Shown: piece by piece, positions 55,317 through 64,000 of the stretch
How positions within the stretch are numbered: the stretch's first letter is position 1
Layout: each line of letters starts with the position of its first letter
NCBI RefSeq assembly: GCF_003323735.1
Contig: NZ_QOIM01000032.1
Coordinates: forward strand, 204,892 to 268,891
Length of the DNA: 64,000 bases
Origin: Streptomyces reniochalinae
GTDB lineage: Bacteria; Actinomycetota; Actinomycetes; Streptomycetales; Streptomycetaceae
Direction: 5' to 3'
Position numbers and translations under genes: made by a program
The notes under the pieces: generated by a model
Told to the model about the DNA's origin: nothing
The model's input: only the letters and a program-made list of their open reading frames with translations
The model's database searches: none

Positions 55317-56546
55317 CTACAGCGCCACACCCAGCAGCGCGTCCACCGTCCGGGAGACGAGGCCGGGGGCTCCCTCGTCCGTGCCGCCCCGGGTGGCCTG
55401 CTCCTCGGCCCAGGCGTCCACCGCGGCCAGCGCCGCGGGGCTGTCGAGGTCGTCGGCGAGGGCGACCCGCACGCTCTCCAGCATGTCCTCGGCGGGCGGC
55501 CCGTCGGGGCGCGAGACCGCGTCGCGCCACCGCGCGAGACGCTCCTTCGCCTCGTCCAGCACCGCCTGCGTGTACTCCCAGTCGGCACGGTAGTGGTGGG
55601 CCAGCAGGGCGAGCCGGATGGCGGCCGGGTCGACGCCGTCCCGCCTCAGCTGGGAGACGAAGACGAGGTTGCCCTTGGACTTGGACATCTTCTCGCCGTT
55701 CAGACCGACCATCCCGGCGTGCACGTACGTGCGGGCGAAGGGGAACTCCCCCGTGAGGACCTGTGCGTGCGAGGCGCCCATCTCGTGGTGGGGGAAGGCC
55801 AGGTCGGAACCGCCGCCCTGCACGTCGAAGGACATGCCCAGGTGCTCCAGGGCGATGGCCACGCACTCGATGTGCCAGCCGGGGCGCCCGGGGCCGAGGG
55901 AGCCGCCGTCCCAGTGGGGCTCGCCCTCGCGGGCCGCCACCCACAGCATCGGGTCGAGCGGGTTCTTCTTGCCGGGCCGCTCGGGGTCGCCGCCGCGCTC
56001 GGCGGACAGCAGCCCCATCGTCTCCGCGTCGTAGCGGGAGACCTCGCCGAAGTGGGCGTCGGACTCCACGGAGAAGTAGACATCGCCCTCCAGTTCGTAG
56101 GCGGCGCCCATGTCGCGCAGCCGCTCGACCAGCGGAACGATCTTCGGGATGGCTTCCACGGCGCCGACGTAGTCCTTCGGCGGCAGCATCCGAAGAGCTG
56201 TCATGTCCTCGCGGAAGAGGGCGGTTTCACGCTCGGCCAGGGCCGTCCAGTCGGTGCCCGTGGCGACGGCCCGCTCCAGGAGTGGATCGTCGACGTCGGT
56301 GACGTTCTGTATGTAGTGAACCTGCCGCTTGGTGTCGAGCCACACGCGCTGCACGAGGTCGAACGCGTTGTAGGTCGCCGCGTGCCCCAGGTGTGTGGCG
56401 TCATAGGGCGTGATGCCACACACGTAGAGACGGGCAACCGGACCGGGGGCGAGAGCCACCCGGCCACCGGTCGCGGTGTCGTGGATGTCGAGGTCGCGGC
56501 CCTGGCCAGGCAGGACGGGGACCTCGGAAGCGGGCCAGGCATGCAT
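55317..56546 (-). CDS. mshC: Cysteine:1D-myo-inosityl 2-amino-2-deoxy-alpha-D-glucopyranoside ligase MshC
   Basis: A 409-aa homologue of cysteinyl-tRNA synthetase without the tRNA-binding end. It keeps the zinc Cys in [19 protein letters not shown], which includes the HIGH-like signature, and the [13 protein letters not shown] motif. It activates Cys with ATP and joins it to GlcN-Ins in mycothiol synthesis. Length (about 410) separates it from true CysS (about 460-480). Confidence 0.95.
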   Translation of the reverse strand: MHAWPASEVPVLPGQGRDLDIHDTATGGRVALAPGPVARLYVCGITPYDATHLGHAATYNAFDLVQRVWLDTKRQVHYIQNVTDVDDPLLERAVATGTDWTALAERETALFREDMTALRMLPPKDYVGAVEAIPKIVPLVERLRDMGAAYELEGDVYFSVESDAHFGEVSRYDAETMGLLSAERGGDPERPGKKNPLDPMLWVAAREGEPHWDGGSLGPGRPGWHIECVAIALEHLGMSFDVQGGGSDLAFPHHEMGASHAQVLTGEFPFARTYVHAGMVGLNGEKMSKSKGNLVFVSQLRRDGVDPAAIRLALLAHHYRADWEYTQAVLDEAKERLARWRDAVSRPDGPPAEDMLESVRVALADDLDSPAALAAVDAWAEEQATRGGTDEGAPGLVSRTVDALLGVAL

Positions 56547-56613
56547 ACCTTGAGCCTAACCCGGACTGGTGTTCCGTATCCGGCCGGATGCACGCCGTTC
56601 GGGCGCCGGGTAC

Positions 56614-57555
56614 CTAGACGGGGGGCCAGGGGATGGCGGGCCAGTCGCCGCTGGGCAGCGGGTGCGCTCCCGAGCTGAGCAGCGCCTCCACCCGCCCCCG
56701 CACGGCCTCCACCTCGGCGTCCGTCAGCAGTTCGGCCAGCCGTGCCGCCAGCTCAGCGCCCACGGCCAGCTCACCTGAGAGGGTGCGCAGCGCCTCGACC
56801 GCCTCGCCGGTCAGCTCCTCGCCCGCCCAGCCCCACAGGAGGGTGCGCAGCTTGTCGTCGACGTGGAAGGTGACCCCGTGGTCGATGGCGTACAGGGTGC
56901 CGTCGGGGCGGGGCAGCAGGTGGCCCCCTTTGCGGTCGCCGTTGTTGATCACCGCGTCCAGGACGGCGAGCCGCCGCAGCGCGGGGTCGTCGGCGTGTAC
57001 GAGCAGCGCCGTCCTGCCGCCGCCGACATCCGCGAAGCCGACGGCCTTCCAGCCCTCCCCCGGCTCTTGCTCGCCCACCAGCGCGAGCAGTGGCGCGGGG
57101 CCTGTCCCGGAGCCGTCCTCCTCGGCGCCGCCCTGCTGGCCGCCGTCCTGGGGAGTGCCGTCCTCGGAGTCGTCCCCGCCCGCGCCCTCAGCGGAACCGG
57201 TCTCCGGCGCGTCCGGCGGCTCTCCCACCCACGCCTGGCACATGCCCGTCCCGTAGGGGCCGTCGCGCAGCACCGTCGCCGGTATCAGGTCCCATCCCGT
57301 GGCGCGCGAGACCTCGTAGGCGGCCACCTCACGCTGGGCGAGACTGCCGTCGGGGAAGTCCCACAGCGGGCGTTCGCCGGCGACCGGCTTGTAGACGCAG
57401 GGAAGGACGATGCCCTCGTGCTCGACCGTGCCGAACAGCACCGCGTTCGACGCCTCGGTGATCTGTCCGCGGACCGTCAGCGTGCCCTGCGCGATCAGCC
57501 GCCGGGTCGTCTCGGCGGCCGGCTGCGCCGCACTCCGGGATGCTGTGCCGCTCAT
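56614..57555 (-). CDS. Kinase-like protein of the SCO1664 family, function unknown
   Basis: A 313-aa protein. Residues about 203-211 (INNGDRKGGH) and 224-227 (IDHG) resemble the catalytic and metal loops of HipA/PI3K-like kinases, and VYKPVAGERPLW may hold the ATP Lys. Residues about 113-155 are an acidic Gly/Ser/Asp/Gln-rich insertion that looks disordered. The ATG at 57555 overlaps the DUF3090 stop (ATGA) with GGAG upstream. A longer start at 57588 with AAGGA is possible. The family is consistently near mshC in actinobacteria. Confidence 0.82.
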   Translation of the reverse strand: MSGTASRSAAQPAAETTRRLIAQGTLTVRGQITEASNAVLFGTVEHEGIVLPCVYKPVAGERPLWDFPDGSLAQREVAAYEVSRATGWDLIPATVLRDGPYGTGMCQAWVGEPPDAPETGSAEGAGGDDSEDGTPQDGGQQGGAEEDGSGTGPAPLLALVGEQEPGEGWKAVGFADVGGGRTALLVHADDPALRRLAVLDAVINNGDRKGGHLLPRPDGTLYAIDHGVTFHVDDKLRTLLWGWAGEELTGEAVEALRTLSGELAVGAELAARLAELLTDAEVEAVRGRVEALLSSGAHPLPSGDWPAIPWPPV

Positions 57556-58142
57556 TCGCTCCGGCGGTATCCGTTCTGGCGCGGACATACGTGTCCTTCG
57601 GGGTCGAGCGGCAGGCTGCACAGGGGGCACGGCGGACGGCCCGCGTTGACGACCTCCATGGCCCGCTTGGCGAAGGCCCGCGCCATGGTGCCGCTGATCC
57701 GCACACGGAGCATCGGCGGACCGTTCTCGTCGTCCTGCAACAGCCGTTCCTCGGCGTCGGCGAGATCCTCGTCCTCGCCGGGCTCCAGCTCGACGACGGC
57801 CTGCGCCTCCACGACCATGCGCTCACCCTCGCCGTCCCAGGCCAGCGCCATGGTGCCGACCCGGAACTCCTCCTCCACGGGGGAGACCAGCGGCGCGGTG
57901 TCGTCGACCTCGGAAGGCGCCACGGCGGGGACGGGAGCGCTGCCGCCGGAGCGCCGCACCACCTCGTCCAGCAGCTCGTCGATCCGTTCGGCGAGCGCTT
58001 CGACCTGCGCCTTCTCCAGGGCCACGCTGGTGGTGCGGCCTTGCCCGCTGGCCTGGAGGAAGAAGGTGCGGCGGCCAGGCAGCCCGACGGTACCGGCGAC
58101 GAACCGGTCCGGCGGGTCGTACAGGAACACCTGACGGGACAC
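57552..58142 (-). CDS. DUF3090-family protein with C-terminal zinc ribbon
   Basis: A 196-aa protein. The N-terminal SRQVFLYDPPDRFVAGTVG and FFLQASGQGRTTSVALEK segments are family marks; the end (PPCPLCSLPLDPEGHVCPR) has three Cys plus His for zinc. GTG 58142 has GGAG seven bases upstream. It is translationally coupled to the kinase-like gene. Function unknown. Confidence 0.87.
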   Translation of the reverse strand: MSRQVFLYDPPDRFVAGTVGLPGRRTFFLQASGQGRTTSVALEKAQVEALAERIDELLDEVVRRSGGSAPVPAVAPSEVDDTAPLVSPVEEEFRVGTMALAWDGEGERMVVEAQAVVELEPGEDEDLADAEERLLQDDENGPPMLRVRISGTMARAFAKRAMEVVNAGRPPCPLCSLPLDPEGHVCPRQNGYRRSE

Positions 58143-58216
58143 GTTCTGCTCCGTTGGATCGACAGCTTGAGTGGCTTCGGACAACCGCACCCTACTGTGC
58201 GTACCGATCATCGTGC

Positions 58217-58921
58217 TCAGGCGCTGCCCCCCACCGTCGCGTTGCCCTGCGAGCCCTCCTCAGGGCCGCTTTCCTCCTCCGTCGGGGCCGGCGGCGCGAG
58301 GGAGCCGAGCTCCCCGGTGTCGCCCAGCCGCAGCAGGAACGGGCGCAGCGGCGTGTAGGTGATGGCCGTGGCCGAGCAGGGGCCGACCGATATGCGCTGG
58401 AACAGGTCGAGGTGCATGCCGAGCGCGTCGGCGACGATCGACTTGATGACGTCACCGTGCGAACACATCAGGTAGACGGCTCTCGCCCCGTGTTCCGCCT
58501 CGATGCGCGCGTTCCAGTCGCGTACGGCCTCCACCGCACGGTGCTGCATGGCGCGCATCGACTCGCCGCCGGGGAACGCCGCGGACGAGGGGTGGCGCTG
58601 CACGGTGGCCATGAGGGGCTCGTCGCTCAGCTCGGCGAGCTTGCGCCCCGACCACTGTCCGTAGTCACACTCGTTGACGCGCTCCTCGGTGTGCAGCGGC
58701 ATCCCGGGGCGGGCTTCGGCCAGTGGGGCGAGGGTGTCCTGACAGCGGCGCAGCGGGCTGCTGACGGCGGCGACCAGGGGCAGCTCGTCGAGCCGGCGCA
58801 CCAGCCCGGAGGCCTGCCGCTGGCCGTGCTCGTCCAGGGCGACCCCGGGCGTGCGGCCGGCCAGCAGCCCCTCGGTGTTGGCCGTCGACCTGCCGTGACG
58901 TACGAGGATGAGCGTGGGCAT
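58217..58921 (-). CDS. Histidine phosphatase (phosphoglycerate mutase-like, MSMEG_4193 type)
   Basis: A 234-aa branch-1 histidine phosphatase. LILVRHGRSTAN has the phospho-His of the RHG motif, and MCSHGDVIKS the second His. The Glu/Gly/Ala-rich tail is variable. Co-directional with DUF3090 and the kinase-like gene, it may act on a phosphorylated product of that kinase; this is inference. Confidence 0.88.
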   Translation of the reverse strand: MPTLILVRHGRSTANTEGLLAGRTPGVALDEHGQRQASGLVRRLDELPLVAAVSSPLRRCQDTLAPLAEARPGMPLHTEERVNECDYGQWSGRKLAELSDEPLMATVQRHPSSAAFPGGESMRAMQHRAVEAVRDWNARIEAEHGARAVYLMCSHGDVIKSIVADALGMHLDLFQRISVGPCSATAITYTPLRPFLLRLGDTGELGSLAPPAPTEEESGPEEGSQGNATVGGSA

Positions 58922-58988
58922 GCCGCAACCCTAAGCGAGTCCGCCCGGATGCGGCTGCCCGGTTGTGGAGCGGCCTGTGCGCGGGACA

Positions 58989-59981
58989 ATGCGAGAGGTG
59001 ATCGTCGACTGCGCGCTCTACCGGCACGGGCACAGGACCGAGCAGCCGGAGGACTTCTCCGCCGCTTTGCACCGGGCCCGCTCCTTCGACGACGCGTTCT
59101 TGTGGGTCGGCCTGCACGAGCCGACGGAGGAGGAGTTCGCCCGTATCACCCGCGATTTCGGGCTGCATCCGCTGGCGGTGGAGGACTCCCTGCACGCCCA
59201 CCAGCGGCCGAAGCTGGAGGTGTACGCGGACTCGCTGTTCCTGGTGCTCAAGCCGGTCGCGTACGACGACGAGGCCGCCACCCTGAGCACGGGCGAGCTG
59301 ATGGTGTTCGTGGGCGACTCCTTCGTGCTGACCGTCCGGCACGGCGGGGCGAACCCGCTCGGTTCGGTCCGCAGGCGCCTGGAGGAGGACCCCGAGGTGC
59401 TGCGGCACGGCCCCACGGCGGTGATGTACGCGGTCAGCGACACCGTCGTCGACCACTACCTCGACGTCGCCGCCGCGCTCCACGAGGACCTGGACGAGCT
59501 GGAGGCCGCCGTCTTCGCCAAGGAGGCGCGGCTCGGCGCGGTCACGGCCGGGCGGATCTACGAGTTCAAACGCCGCGCCCTGGAGTTCCGCAGAGCCACC
59601 ATGCCGCTGACCGACCCGGTCACCCGGCTGACGGGCGCGGGGCTGCCGTTCGTGCACAGGGACTCGCGGCTGTTCTTCCGCGACGTGGCCGACCACCTCT
59701 CGCGGGTCAACGAGCAGGTGGAGTCCATCGACCGGCTGCTGACGGACATCCTCTCGGCGTACCTGGCGCAGATGGGCGTGCGCCAGAACGACGACATGCG
59801 CAAGATCTCGGCCTGGGCGGCGATGTTCGCCGTACCGACGGCCATCGCCGGGGTGTACGGCATGAACTTCGACCACATGCCGGAGCTGCACTGGGTGTGG
59901 GGCTACCCGGCGACGATCCTGCTGATGGTCGCCATCTGCGTGGTGCTGTTCCGCATCTTCAAGCGCAGGGACTGGTTCTGA
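58989..59981 (+). CDS. corA: CorA-family magnesium/cobalt transporter
   Basis: A 330-aa protein with a long cytoplasmic helical domain and two C-terminal transmembrane helices. The first ends in the selectivity motif YGMN, followed by FDHMPEL. It forms a pentameric channel. ATG 58989 is preferred; GTG 58965 and GTG 58998 are other in-frame options, none with a strong SD. Divergent from the histidine phosphatase. Confidence 0.93.
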   Translation: MREVIVDCALYRHGHRTEQPEDFSAALHRARSFDDAFLWVGLHEPTEEEFARITRDFGLHPLAVEDSLHAHQRPKLEVYADSLFLVLKPVAYDDEAATLSTGELMVFVGDSFVLTVRHGGANPLGSVRRRLEEDPEVLRHGPTAVMYAVSDTVVDHYLDVAAALHEDLDELEAAVFAKEARLGAVTAGRIYEFKRRALEFRRATMPLTDPVTRLTGAGLPFVHRDSRLFFRDVADHLSRVNEQVESIDRLLTDILSAYLAQMGVRQNDDMRKISAWAAMFAVPTAIAGVYGMNFDHMPELHWVWGYPATILLMVAICVVLFRIFKRRDWF

Positions 59982-60096
59982 GCCGGCGCGGCACGGGGCC
60001 ACTCGGGGTGGCCGCTTCAGGTGGCCGCTCCGGAGGGGGCGGGAGGTGGTGGCGCGTCCCCCGGGCCCCCGCGCCGGGCCGTCCGGCCCCGGCGCC

Positions 60097-60888
60097 TCAG
60101 GCGAACTCGACGGCCGCCTCCGCCCGGCCCGTACCCAGCGCGTCGCGCCGCTCGGGCATCCGCAGGCGGACCATGCGCCGCCAGCCGCCCAGCCGCTCGT
60201 AGACGTACCGGCCGTGGATGCCCAGCGCGACAAGCGTGTACCTGGCGCGTGACCAGCCCAGGATGCGCGCCATCCGGCTCATCACCGCGAGACCGACGTC
60301 GCGGTAGACCGTGATCTCCGCCATGGCGCTCTCCCGCAGCAGCGTGTGGATGGCGCGGCCGTGCCCGGCGCGGGCCAGCCGGAGCAGCTCCTCGTGGCAG
60401 TAGGCGAGGTGGTTGTCCTCGTCCCGGGAGATCATGGCGACCGCGCGGCCGAGGTCCGGACGGTCGCCCGCCACCTTCACCAACAGGGCCATCTCCTCGG
60501 CGGCCCGCTGCTCGGTGACCCGGCTGTGCGCGAGGTAGGCGAGCACGTCCCGCTCGGTCAGCGGCTCCTCGCGGCGCAGCTTCTCGTGGGCCAGGCCGAT
60601 GCCCAGCCCTTCGAGGATCATCGTGTAGTCGGTGTCGTCGGGGATCTCGGCCGCCTCCAGCCCCCGTTTGTTCAGCAGCGCCATGAAGATCCGGCCGTGC
60701 TTGTCCTCGTCCGCACCGTGCCGGGCGATCTTCGGCGCGAGAGAGCGCTGGGTCTCGGGGACGAGCGCGGCGATACGGCCGTTCTCCCAGCCGCCCTGCG
60801 CCTCACCACTGGCGGCGATGGAACAGAAGAGCCGGAAGGACTCGTCGTTGTCGAGGATTTCCGTGAACAGACTCCTGGCCGAGAGCAT
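60097..60888 (-). CDS. Ferritin-like domain protein
   Basis: A 263-aa mostly helical protein. GADEDKHGRIF and RDEDNHLAYCHEELLR have the E-x-x-H pairs of ferritin-like di-iron proteins. ATG 60888 has GGAGGTG eight bases upstream and the conserved SLFTEILDNDESFRLF start. It might be a rubrerythrin- or desaturase-like oxidoreductase; function unknown. Confidence 0.8.
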   Translation of the reverse strand: MLSARSLFTEILDNDESFRLFCSIAASGEAQGGWENGRIAALVPETQRSLAPKIARHGADEDKHGRIFMALLNKRGLEAAEIPDDTDYTMILEGLGIGLAHEKLRREEPLTERDVLAYLAHSRVTEQRAAEEMALLVKVAGDRPDLGRAVAMISRDEDNHLAYCHEELLRLARAGHGRAIHTLLRESAMAEITVYRDVGLAVMSRMARILGWSRARYTLVALGIHGRYVYERLGGWRRMVRLRMPERRDALGTGRAEAAVEFA

Positions 60889-61320
60889 CGCTGCCACCTC
60901 CGTGCGCGAGATCCCACAAAGCACGACATTTGCAAGGAACGAGTCAAATGCCACGCACGCTTCGGGGCAACAGATGCTGAGCCGTTCTGCGCAGAACGCA
61001 TCAGACGCGCTCGACCCGGCGCGTAACCTCGCGTCCACCGCGTAACCGCGCGGACGGACCGGCGTTGTGCTGCGTGACGGCCGTGGCGGGGATGACCCCC
61101 GAGCCCCCACCACGGCCGCGAACACCTGACGGCGGACTGCACCGCGAACGCGGTACGGCGCCGTAGCCCGTACGGGCCGCGCCCCCGTACGGGCCGCGCC
61201 GCCCCTACGCGCCCGTGACCTCCGTACGGGCCGGCGACCTCCCTGCCGGATGGCCCGGGACGTCCGGTGCGGTGTGTCCGAGGGGACGCCGGGAGGTCCG
61301 GGGAGTCCGTGGGGCGGCCC
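60889..61320. other. 432-base intergenic region with short G/C-rich direct repeats
   Basis: Upstream of the ferritin-like gene; it should hold that promoter. CGTACGGGCCGCGCC occurs twice with 17-base spacing (61169 and 61186) and a third partial copy lies near 61223. No gene seen; the MITE-like element begins at 61321. Confidence 0.55.
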
Positions 61321-61407
61321 CTAGGTCGTGTCTTCAAAGTCCCGCCTGCCTGGCGGCGCCTGGCACGCCCTCCGGGCGGACGCCGCTACTTTGAAGACAC
61401 TCCCTAG
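61321..61407. mobile_element. 87-bp MITE-like element with CTAG ends
   Basis: The ends are 20-base inverted repeats with two mismatches. CTAGGTCGTGTCTTCAAAGT (61321-61340) faces ACTTTGAAGACACTCCCTAG (61388-61407). CTAG at each outer end fits a target-site duplication of an IS5-family-type transposase. The 47-base interior is G/C-rich and non-coding. The right CTAG contains the stop codon of the LLM gene, so insertion left that protein intact. No transposase is in the window, so the element must have been moved in trans. Confidence 0.65.
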
Positions 61408-62468
61408 GAGGCCAGCCCCGCCAGCTCCAGGGCCTCGACGCCGGCCCGGAGCGCGGCCAGCCTCTCGTCCAGCGTGAACCCCGCGGGGGCCAGCGACAGC
61501 GTCGTCACCCCGGCGTCCGCGTAGGCCCGCATCCGCTCGGCGATGCGCTCCTTGGGGCCGATCAGCGTGGTGGAGTCGATCAGGTCGCGCGGAATGGCGG
61601 CGGCGGCCCCCTCCTTGTCGCCGGCCAGGTACTTGTCCTGAATCTCGGCGGCCTCGTCCGCGTAGCCCATGCGCTGGGCGAGCTTGTTGTAGAAGTTCTG
61701 CTTGCGGCTGCCCATGCCGCCCACGTACAGCGCGGTGTAGGGGCGGAAGAGGCCGGCCAGCGCGTCGATGTCGTCGCCCAGCGCCATCGGAACAGTGGGG
61801 CACACGTCGAAGCCGTCCATGCTCTTGCCGGCCTTCTCGCGGCCCGCCCGCAGGTGCTGGAGCGTCGTCTCCTCGGCGTGCTCCGGGGAGAAGAAGACCA
61901 GCAGCGCGCCGTTGGCGATCTCGCCGGTCTGCTCCAGGTTCCTGGGCCCGATCGCGGCGATGTAGAGCGGGATCTCCTCCCGCTCGGGGTGGACGGTCAG
62001 CTTGATGGGCTTGCCGGGGCCGCCGGGCAGCGGAAGCGTCCAGTGCTCGCCCTCGTGGGTCAGCCGTTCGCGGGACATCGCCTTACGGATGATCTCCACG
62101 TACTCGCGGGTGCGGGCGAGCGGCTTGTCGAACTTCACCCCGTACCAGCCCTCCGAGACCTGCGGTCCCGAGACGCCGAGGCCGAGGCGGAAACGGCCGC
62201 CGGAGAGGGAGTCGAGCGTCGCGGCCGTCATGGCGGTCATGGCCGGGGTCCGCGCGGGGATCTGGAAGATGCCGGAGGCCACGTCGATCCGCTCGGTCTG
62301 GGCCGCCACCCAGGTGAGCACGGTCGCGGCGTCCGACCCGTAGGCCTCGGCCGCCCAGCACACGTCGTAGCCGAGCCGGTCGGCCTCCTTGGCGACGGCC
62401 AGGTTGTCCGCATCCATCCCGGCGCCCCAGTAGCCGAGGTTGATGCCCAGTCGCATCCCCATCCGCAC
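61404..62468 (-). CDS. F420-dependent LLM-class oxidoreductase
   Basis: A 350-354-aa TIM-barrel enzyme: MRLGINLGYWGAGMD at the start, DVASGIFQIPARTPAMTAM, RFRLGLGVSGPQVSEGWYG, and DALAGLFRPYTALYVGGMG. It looks like an F420-dependent methylene-H4MPT reductase-like or related dehydrogenase; substrate unknown. GTG 62468 has GGGAG close upstream; ATGs at 62462 and 62456 give the family's usual start. Its TAG stop lies in the CTAG end of the MITE-like element. Confidence 0.9.
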   Translation of the reverse strand: MRMGMRLGINLGYWGAGMDADNLAVAKEADRLGYDVCWAAEAYGSDAATVLTWVAAQTERIDVASGIFQIPARTPAMTAMTAATLDSLSGGRFRLGLGVSGPQVSEGWYGVKFDKPLARTREYVEIIRKAMSRERLTHEGEHWTLPLPGGPGKPIKLTVHPEREEIPLYIAAIGPRNLEQTGEIANGALLVFFSPEHAEETTLQHLRAGREKAGKSMDGFDVCPTVPMALGDDIDALAGLFRPYTALYVGGMGSRKQNFYNKLAQRMGYADEAAEIQDKYLAGDKEGAAAAIPRDLIDSTTLIGPKERIAERMRAYADAGVTTLSLAPAGFTLDERLAALRAGVEALELAGLAS

Positions 62469-62541
62469 CCAACTCCCTACTGATCAGTAATGTCCCGTAC
62501 CCCACGGACTCTAACGCCCACCACAACTACGCTCAACGCCC

Positions 62542-63597
62542 ATGGAGCTAAGGCACCTCGGCCGCACTGGCCTGCGCGTATCCCGGATCGGACTCGGCAC
62601 CCTCAGCTGGGCGCGGGGCAGCGGCGGGCCCTCGGGCAGCGGCGGGGCGCACAGCGGCCGCGAGGAGTCGGGCGAGAGCCACGAACAGCACGTGCGCAAC
62701 GCCGCCGACCAGCTCAAGGCGTTCTGGGAGGCGGGCGGCACCCTCGTGGACACCGCCGACGTGTACGGCGACGGAGAGGCCGAGTACCTGCTGGGGCGGA
62801 TGGTGCGCGACCTGGTGCCGCGCCGGGACCTGGTCATCGCCACCAAGGCCGGCAGTGTCCCGGAACCCGACCGCCGCTTCGACTGCTCGCGCGGCCACCT
62901 CCTCGCCGCGCTCGACGCCTCACTGGAGCGGCTCGGCACCGACCACGTGGACCTGTGGCAGGTGCACGCGTGGGACCCCTGCACACCGCTTGAGGAGACG
63001 CTCCAGGCGCTGGACACCGCCGTGGCCAGCGGGCGCGCCCGCTACGCCGGGGTGTCGAACTTCTCGGGCTGGCAGCTGGCCAAGGCGGGCACCTGGCAGC
63101 TGGCGGCGCCGGGCGTACGGCACCGGCTGGCCAGTACCCAGATGGAGTACTCGCTGCTGCAACGCGGCGTCGAACGCGAGGTGCTGCCCGCGGCGCTCGA
63201 CCTCGGCATCGGCCTGCTGCCCTCCTCACCACTGGGCCGCGGGGTGCTCACCGCCAAGTACCGGCAGCCAGGACCCCCGCCCCCGGGATCGCGCGGCGCC
63301 TCGGAGCGGCTGGCGCCGTTCGTCGAGCCGTACCTGGACGAGACCGCGGGGCGGATCGTGGACGCGGTGGCGACGGCGGCGGACGGGCTCGCGCTGCCCC
63401 CGCACCAGGTGGCGCTCGCGTGGGTCCGCGACCGGCCGGGCGTGACGGCGCCGATCGTCGGCGCGCGCACGTCGCAGCAGCTCGCGGAGGCGTTGTCAGT
63501 GGAGGGCCTTAGTCTTCCTGGTGAAATTCGCGCGGCGCTGGACGACGTCTCGGCGCCCGTGCACCGCTACCCCGACCAGGACTGGAGCGAGCTGTGA
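62542..63597 (+). CDS. Aldo/keto reductase
   Basis: A 351-aa AKR barrel. The catalytic tetrad is visible as Asp and Tyr in DTADVYGDGEAE, Lys in IATKAG and His in WQVHAWD; NADPH binding is in VGARTSQQL. An extra Gly/Ser/Glu-rich loop of about 30 residues follows strand 1. It is divergent from the LLM gene and overlaps the next ORF by 4 bases. Confidence 0.92.
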   Translation: MELRHLGRTGLRVSRIGLGTLSWARGSGGPSGSGGAHSGREESGESHEQHVRNAADQLKAFWEAGGTLVDTADVYGDGEAEYLLGRMVRDLVPRRDLVIATKAGSVPEPDRRFDCSRGHLLAALDASLERLGTDHVDLWQVHAWDPCTPLEETLQALDTAVASGRARYAGVSNFSGWQLAKAGTWQLAAPGVRHRLASTQMEYSLLQRGVEREVLPAALDLGIGLLPSSPLGRGVLTAKYRQPGPPPPGSRGASERLAPFVEPYLDETAGRIVDAVATAADGLALPPHQVALAWVRDRPGVTAPIVGARTSQQLAEALSVEGLSLPGEIRAALDDVSAPVHRYPDQDWSEL

Positions 63598-64000
63598 GCA
63601 ACGATCGGACAGCCGAACTCCTCGCCGCCGTCCGCGCGGTGGAGAGCGGCGAGCGCTCCGCCGACTCCTTCTTCACCGAGCGGAAGCAGCCCGCCTCCCC
63701 GGCCCGCAGGCCGGCGCCCGGCGGCGCACAGGGCCGCGCGGACGCCGGGAGCGTACCGGCGGGGCGCGCCCCGGCCGGCTCGGCCGCGCCACGTCCCGCG
63801 CACGGGGAGGGCCGGGTCGTGGTCCCTGAGGAGGTGCGGGCCCTGCTGGCGGAAGGCGGCGCGCCCGAGTCCCTGGCCCCGCGCGTGGTCGAGGCCCTCG
63901 GCGAGGGCGCCGCCGAAGTGCTGCGTGCCGACCCGTGGCAGCTGCTCGCGGTCGCGGGGGTGCGGCCCGAACAGGCCGACGGATTCGCCCGCGCCCTCCT
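63594..64000 (+). CDS. Helix-hairpin-helix protein (RecD-like), partial at window end
   Basis: GTG 63594 overlaps the aldo/keto reductase stop (GTGA). The frame is open to the end of the window (at least 135 aa). A polar start, a Pro/Ala/Gly-rich linker, then VVPEEVRALLAEGGAPESLA and DPWQLLAVAGVRPEQADGFA, a helix-hairpin-helix like that before the helicase core of RecD2. The helicase domain, if present, lies beyond the window. Confidence 0.65.
   Translation, partial: MSNDRTAELLAAVRAVESGERSADSFFTERKQPASPARRPAPGGAQGRADAGSVPAGRAPAGSAAPRPAHGEGRVVVPEEVRALLAEGGAPESLAPRVVEALGEGAAEVLRADPWQLLAVAGVRPEQADGFARAL

Overview
The window is high-GC actinobacterial chromosome, almost certainly Streptomyces or a close relative. 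Signs of this are very high G+C at third codon positions, many GTG starts, Pup and the 20S proteasome, mycothiol biosynthesis, F420-dependent LLM enzymes, and a gene order that (from memory, not by a search) follows the S. coelicolor SCO1611-SCO1670 core region. I see no prophage, plasmid, CRISPR array, rRNA gene or convincing tRNA gene. Nearly all of it is ordinary core genome.

Layout. 1-10.4 kb: a secreted HAD phosphatase, then a gamma-glutamylation catabolic cluster (SDR, aldehyde dehydrogenase, glutamine-synthetase-like ligase, divergent GntR regulator, amino-acid/amine permease, gamma-glutamyl hydrolase) that looks built for ethanolamine or a related amine. A BtuF-like binding protein and an LLM oxidoreductase follow. 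10.5-14.5 kb: an unknown 35-codon ORF and a glycine betaine/proline ABC transporter whose permease is fused to two tandem binding domains. 14.8-16.8 kb: a 5'-3' exonuclease and an iron-box-controlled siderophore-interacting protein.

17-36 kb: the Pup-proteasome superlocus, read almost entirely leftward: HelY-type helicase, tatC, tatA, a small membrane protein, pafC, pafB, two FKBP isomerases, pafA, an MFS exporter with a divergent LacI regulator, prcA, prcB, a decayed endonuclease VII gene, pup, dop and arc. Dop deamidates Pup, PafA ligates it, and ARC with PrcAB degrades the tagged proteins. 36-41 kb: a small secreted protein, tRNA m1A58 methyltransferase, a site-2 protease, a RecB-like Fe-S nuclease and an orphan response regulator. 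41-44 kb: an orphan peptide-binding lipoprotein and a HAD phosphatase.

44-53 kb: metH and the glycerol regulon gylR-glpF-glpK-glpD, with repeated GylR-type operator candidates. 53-60 kb: an FCD-type GntR regulator with a perfect palindrome at its start, a PAC2 protein, mshC, and a conserved but poorly understood run (kinase-like protein, DUF3090 zinc-ribbon protein, phosphoglycerate-mutase-like phosphatase, CorA). 60-64 kb: a ferritin-like protein, a MITE-like element whose CTAG flank supplies the stop codon of an LLM oxidoreductase, an aldo/keto reductase, and the start of a helix-hairpin-helix protein that runs off the window.

The least ordinary items are the MITE at a stop codon, the degenerate endonuclease VII between pup and prcB, the double-binding-domain betaine permease, and the 35-aa peptide ORF. 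None amounts to a convincing new biological system.
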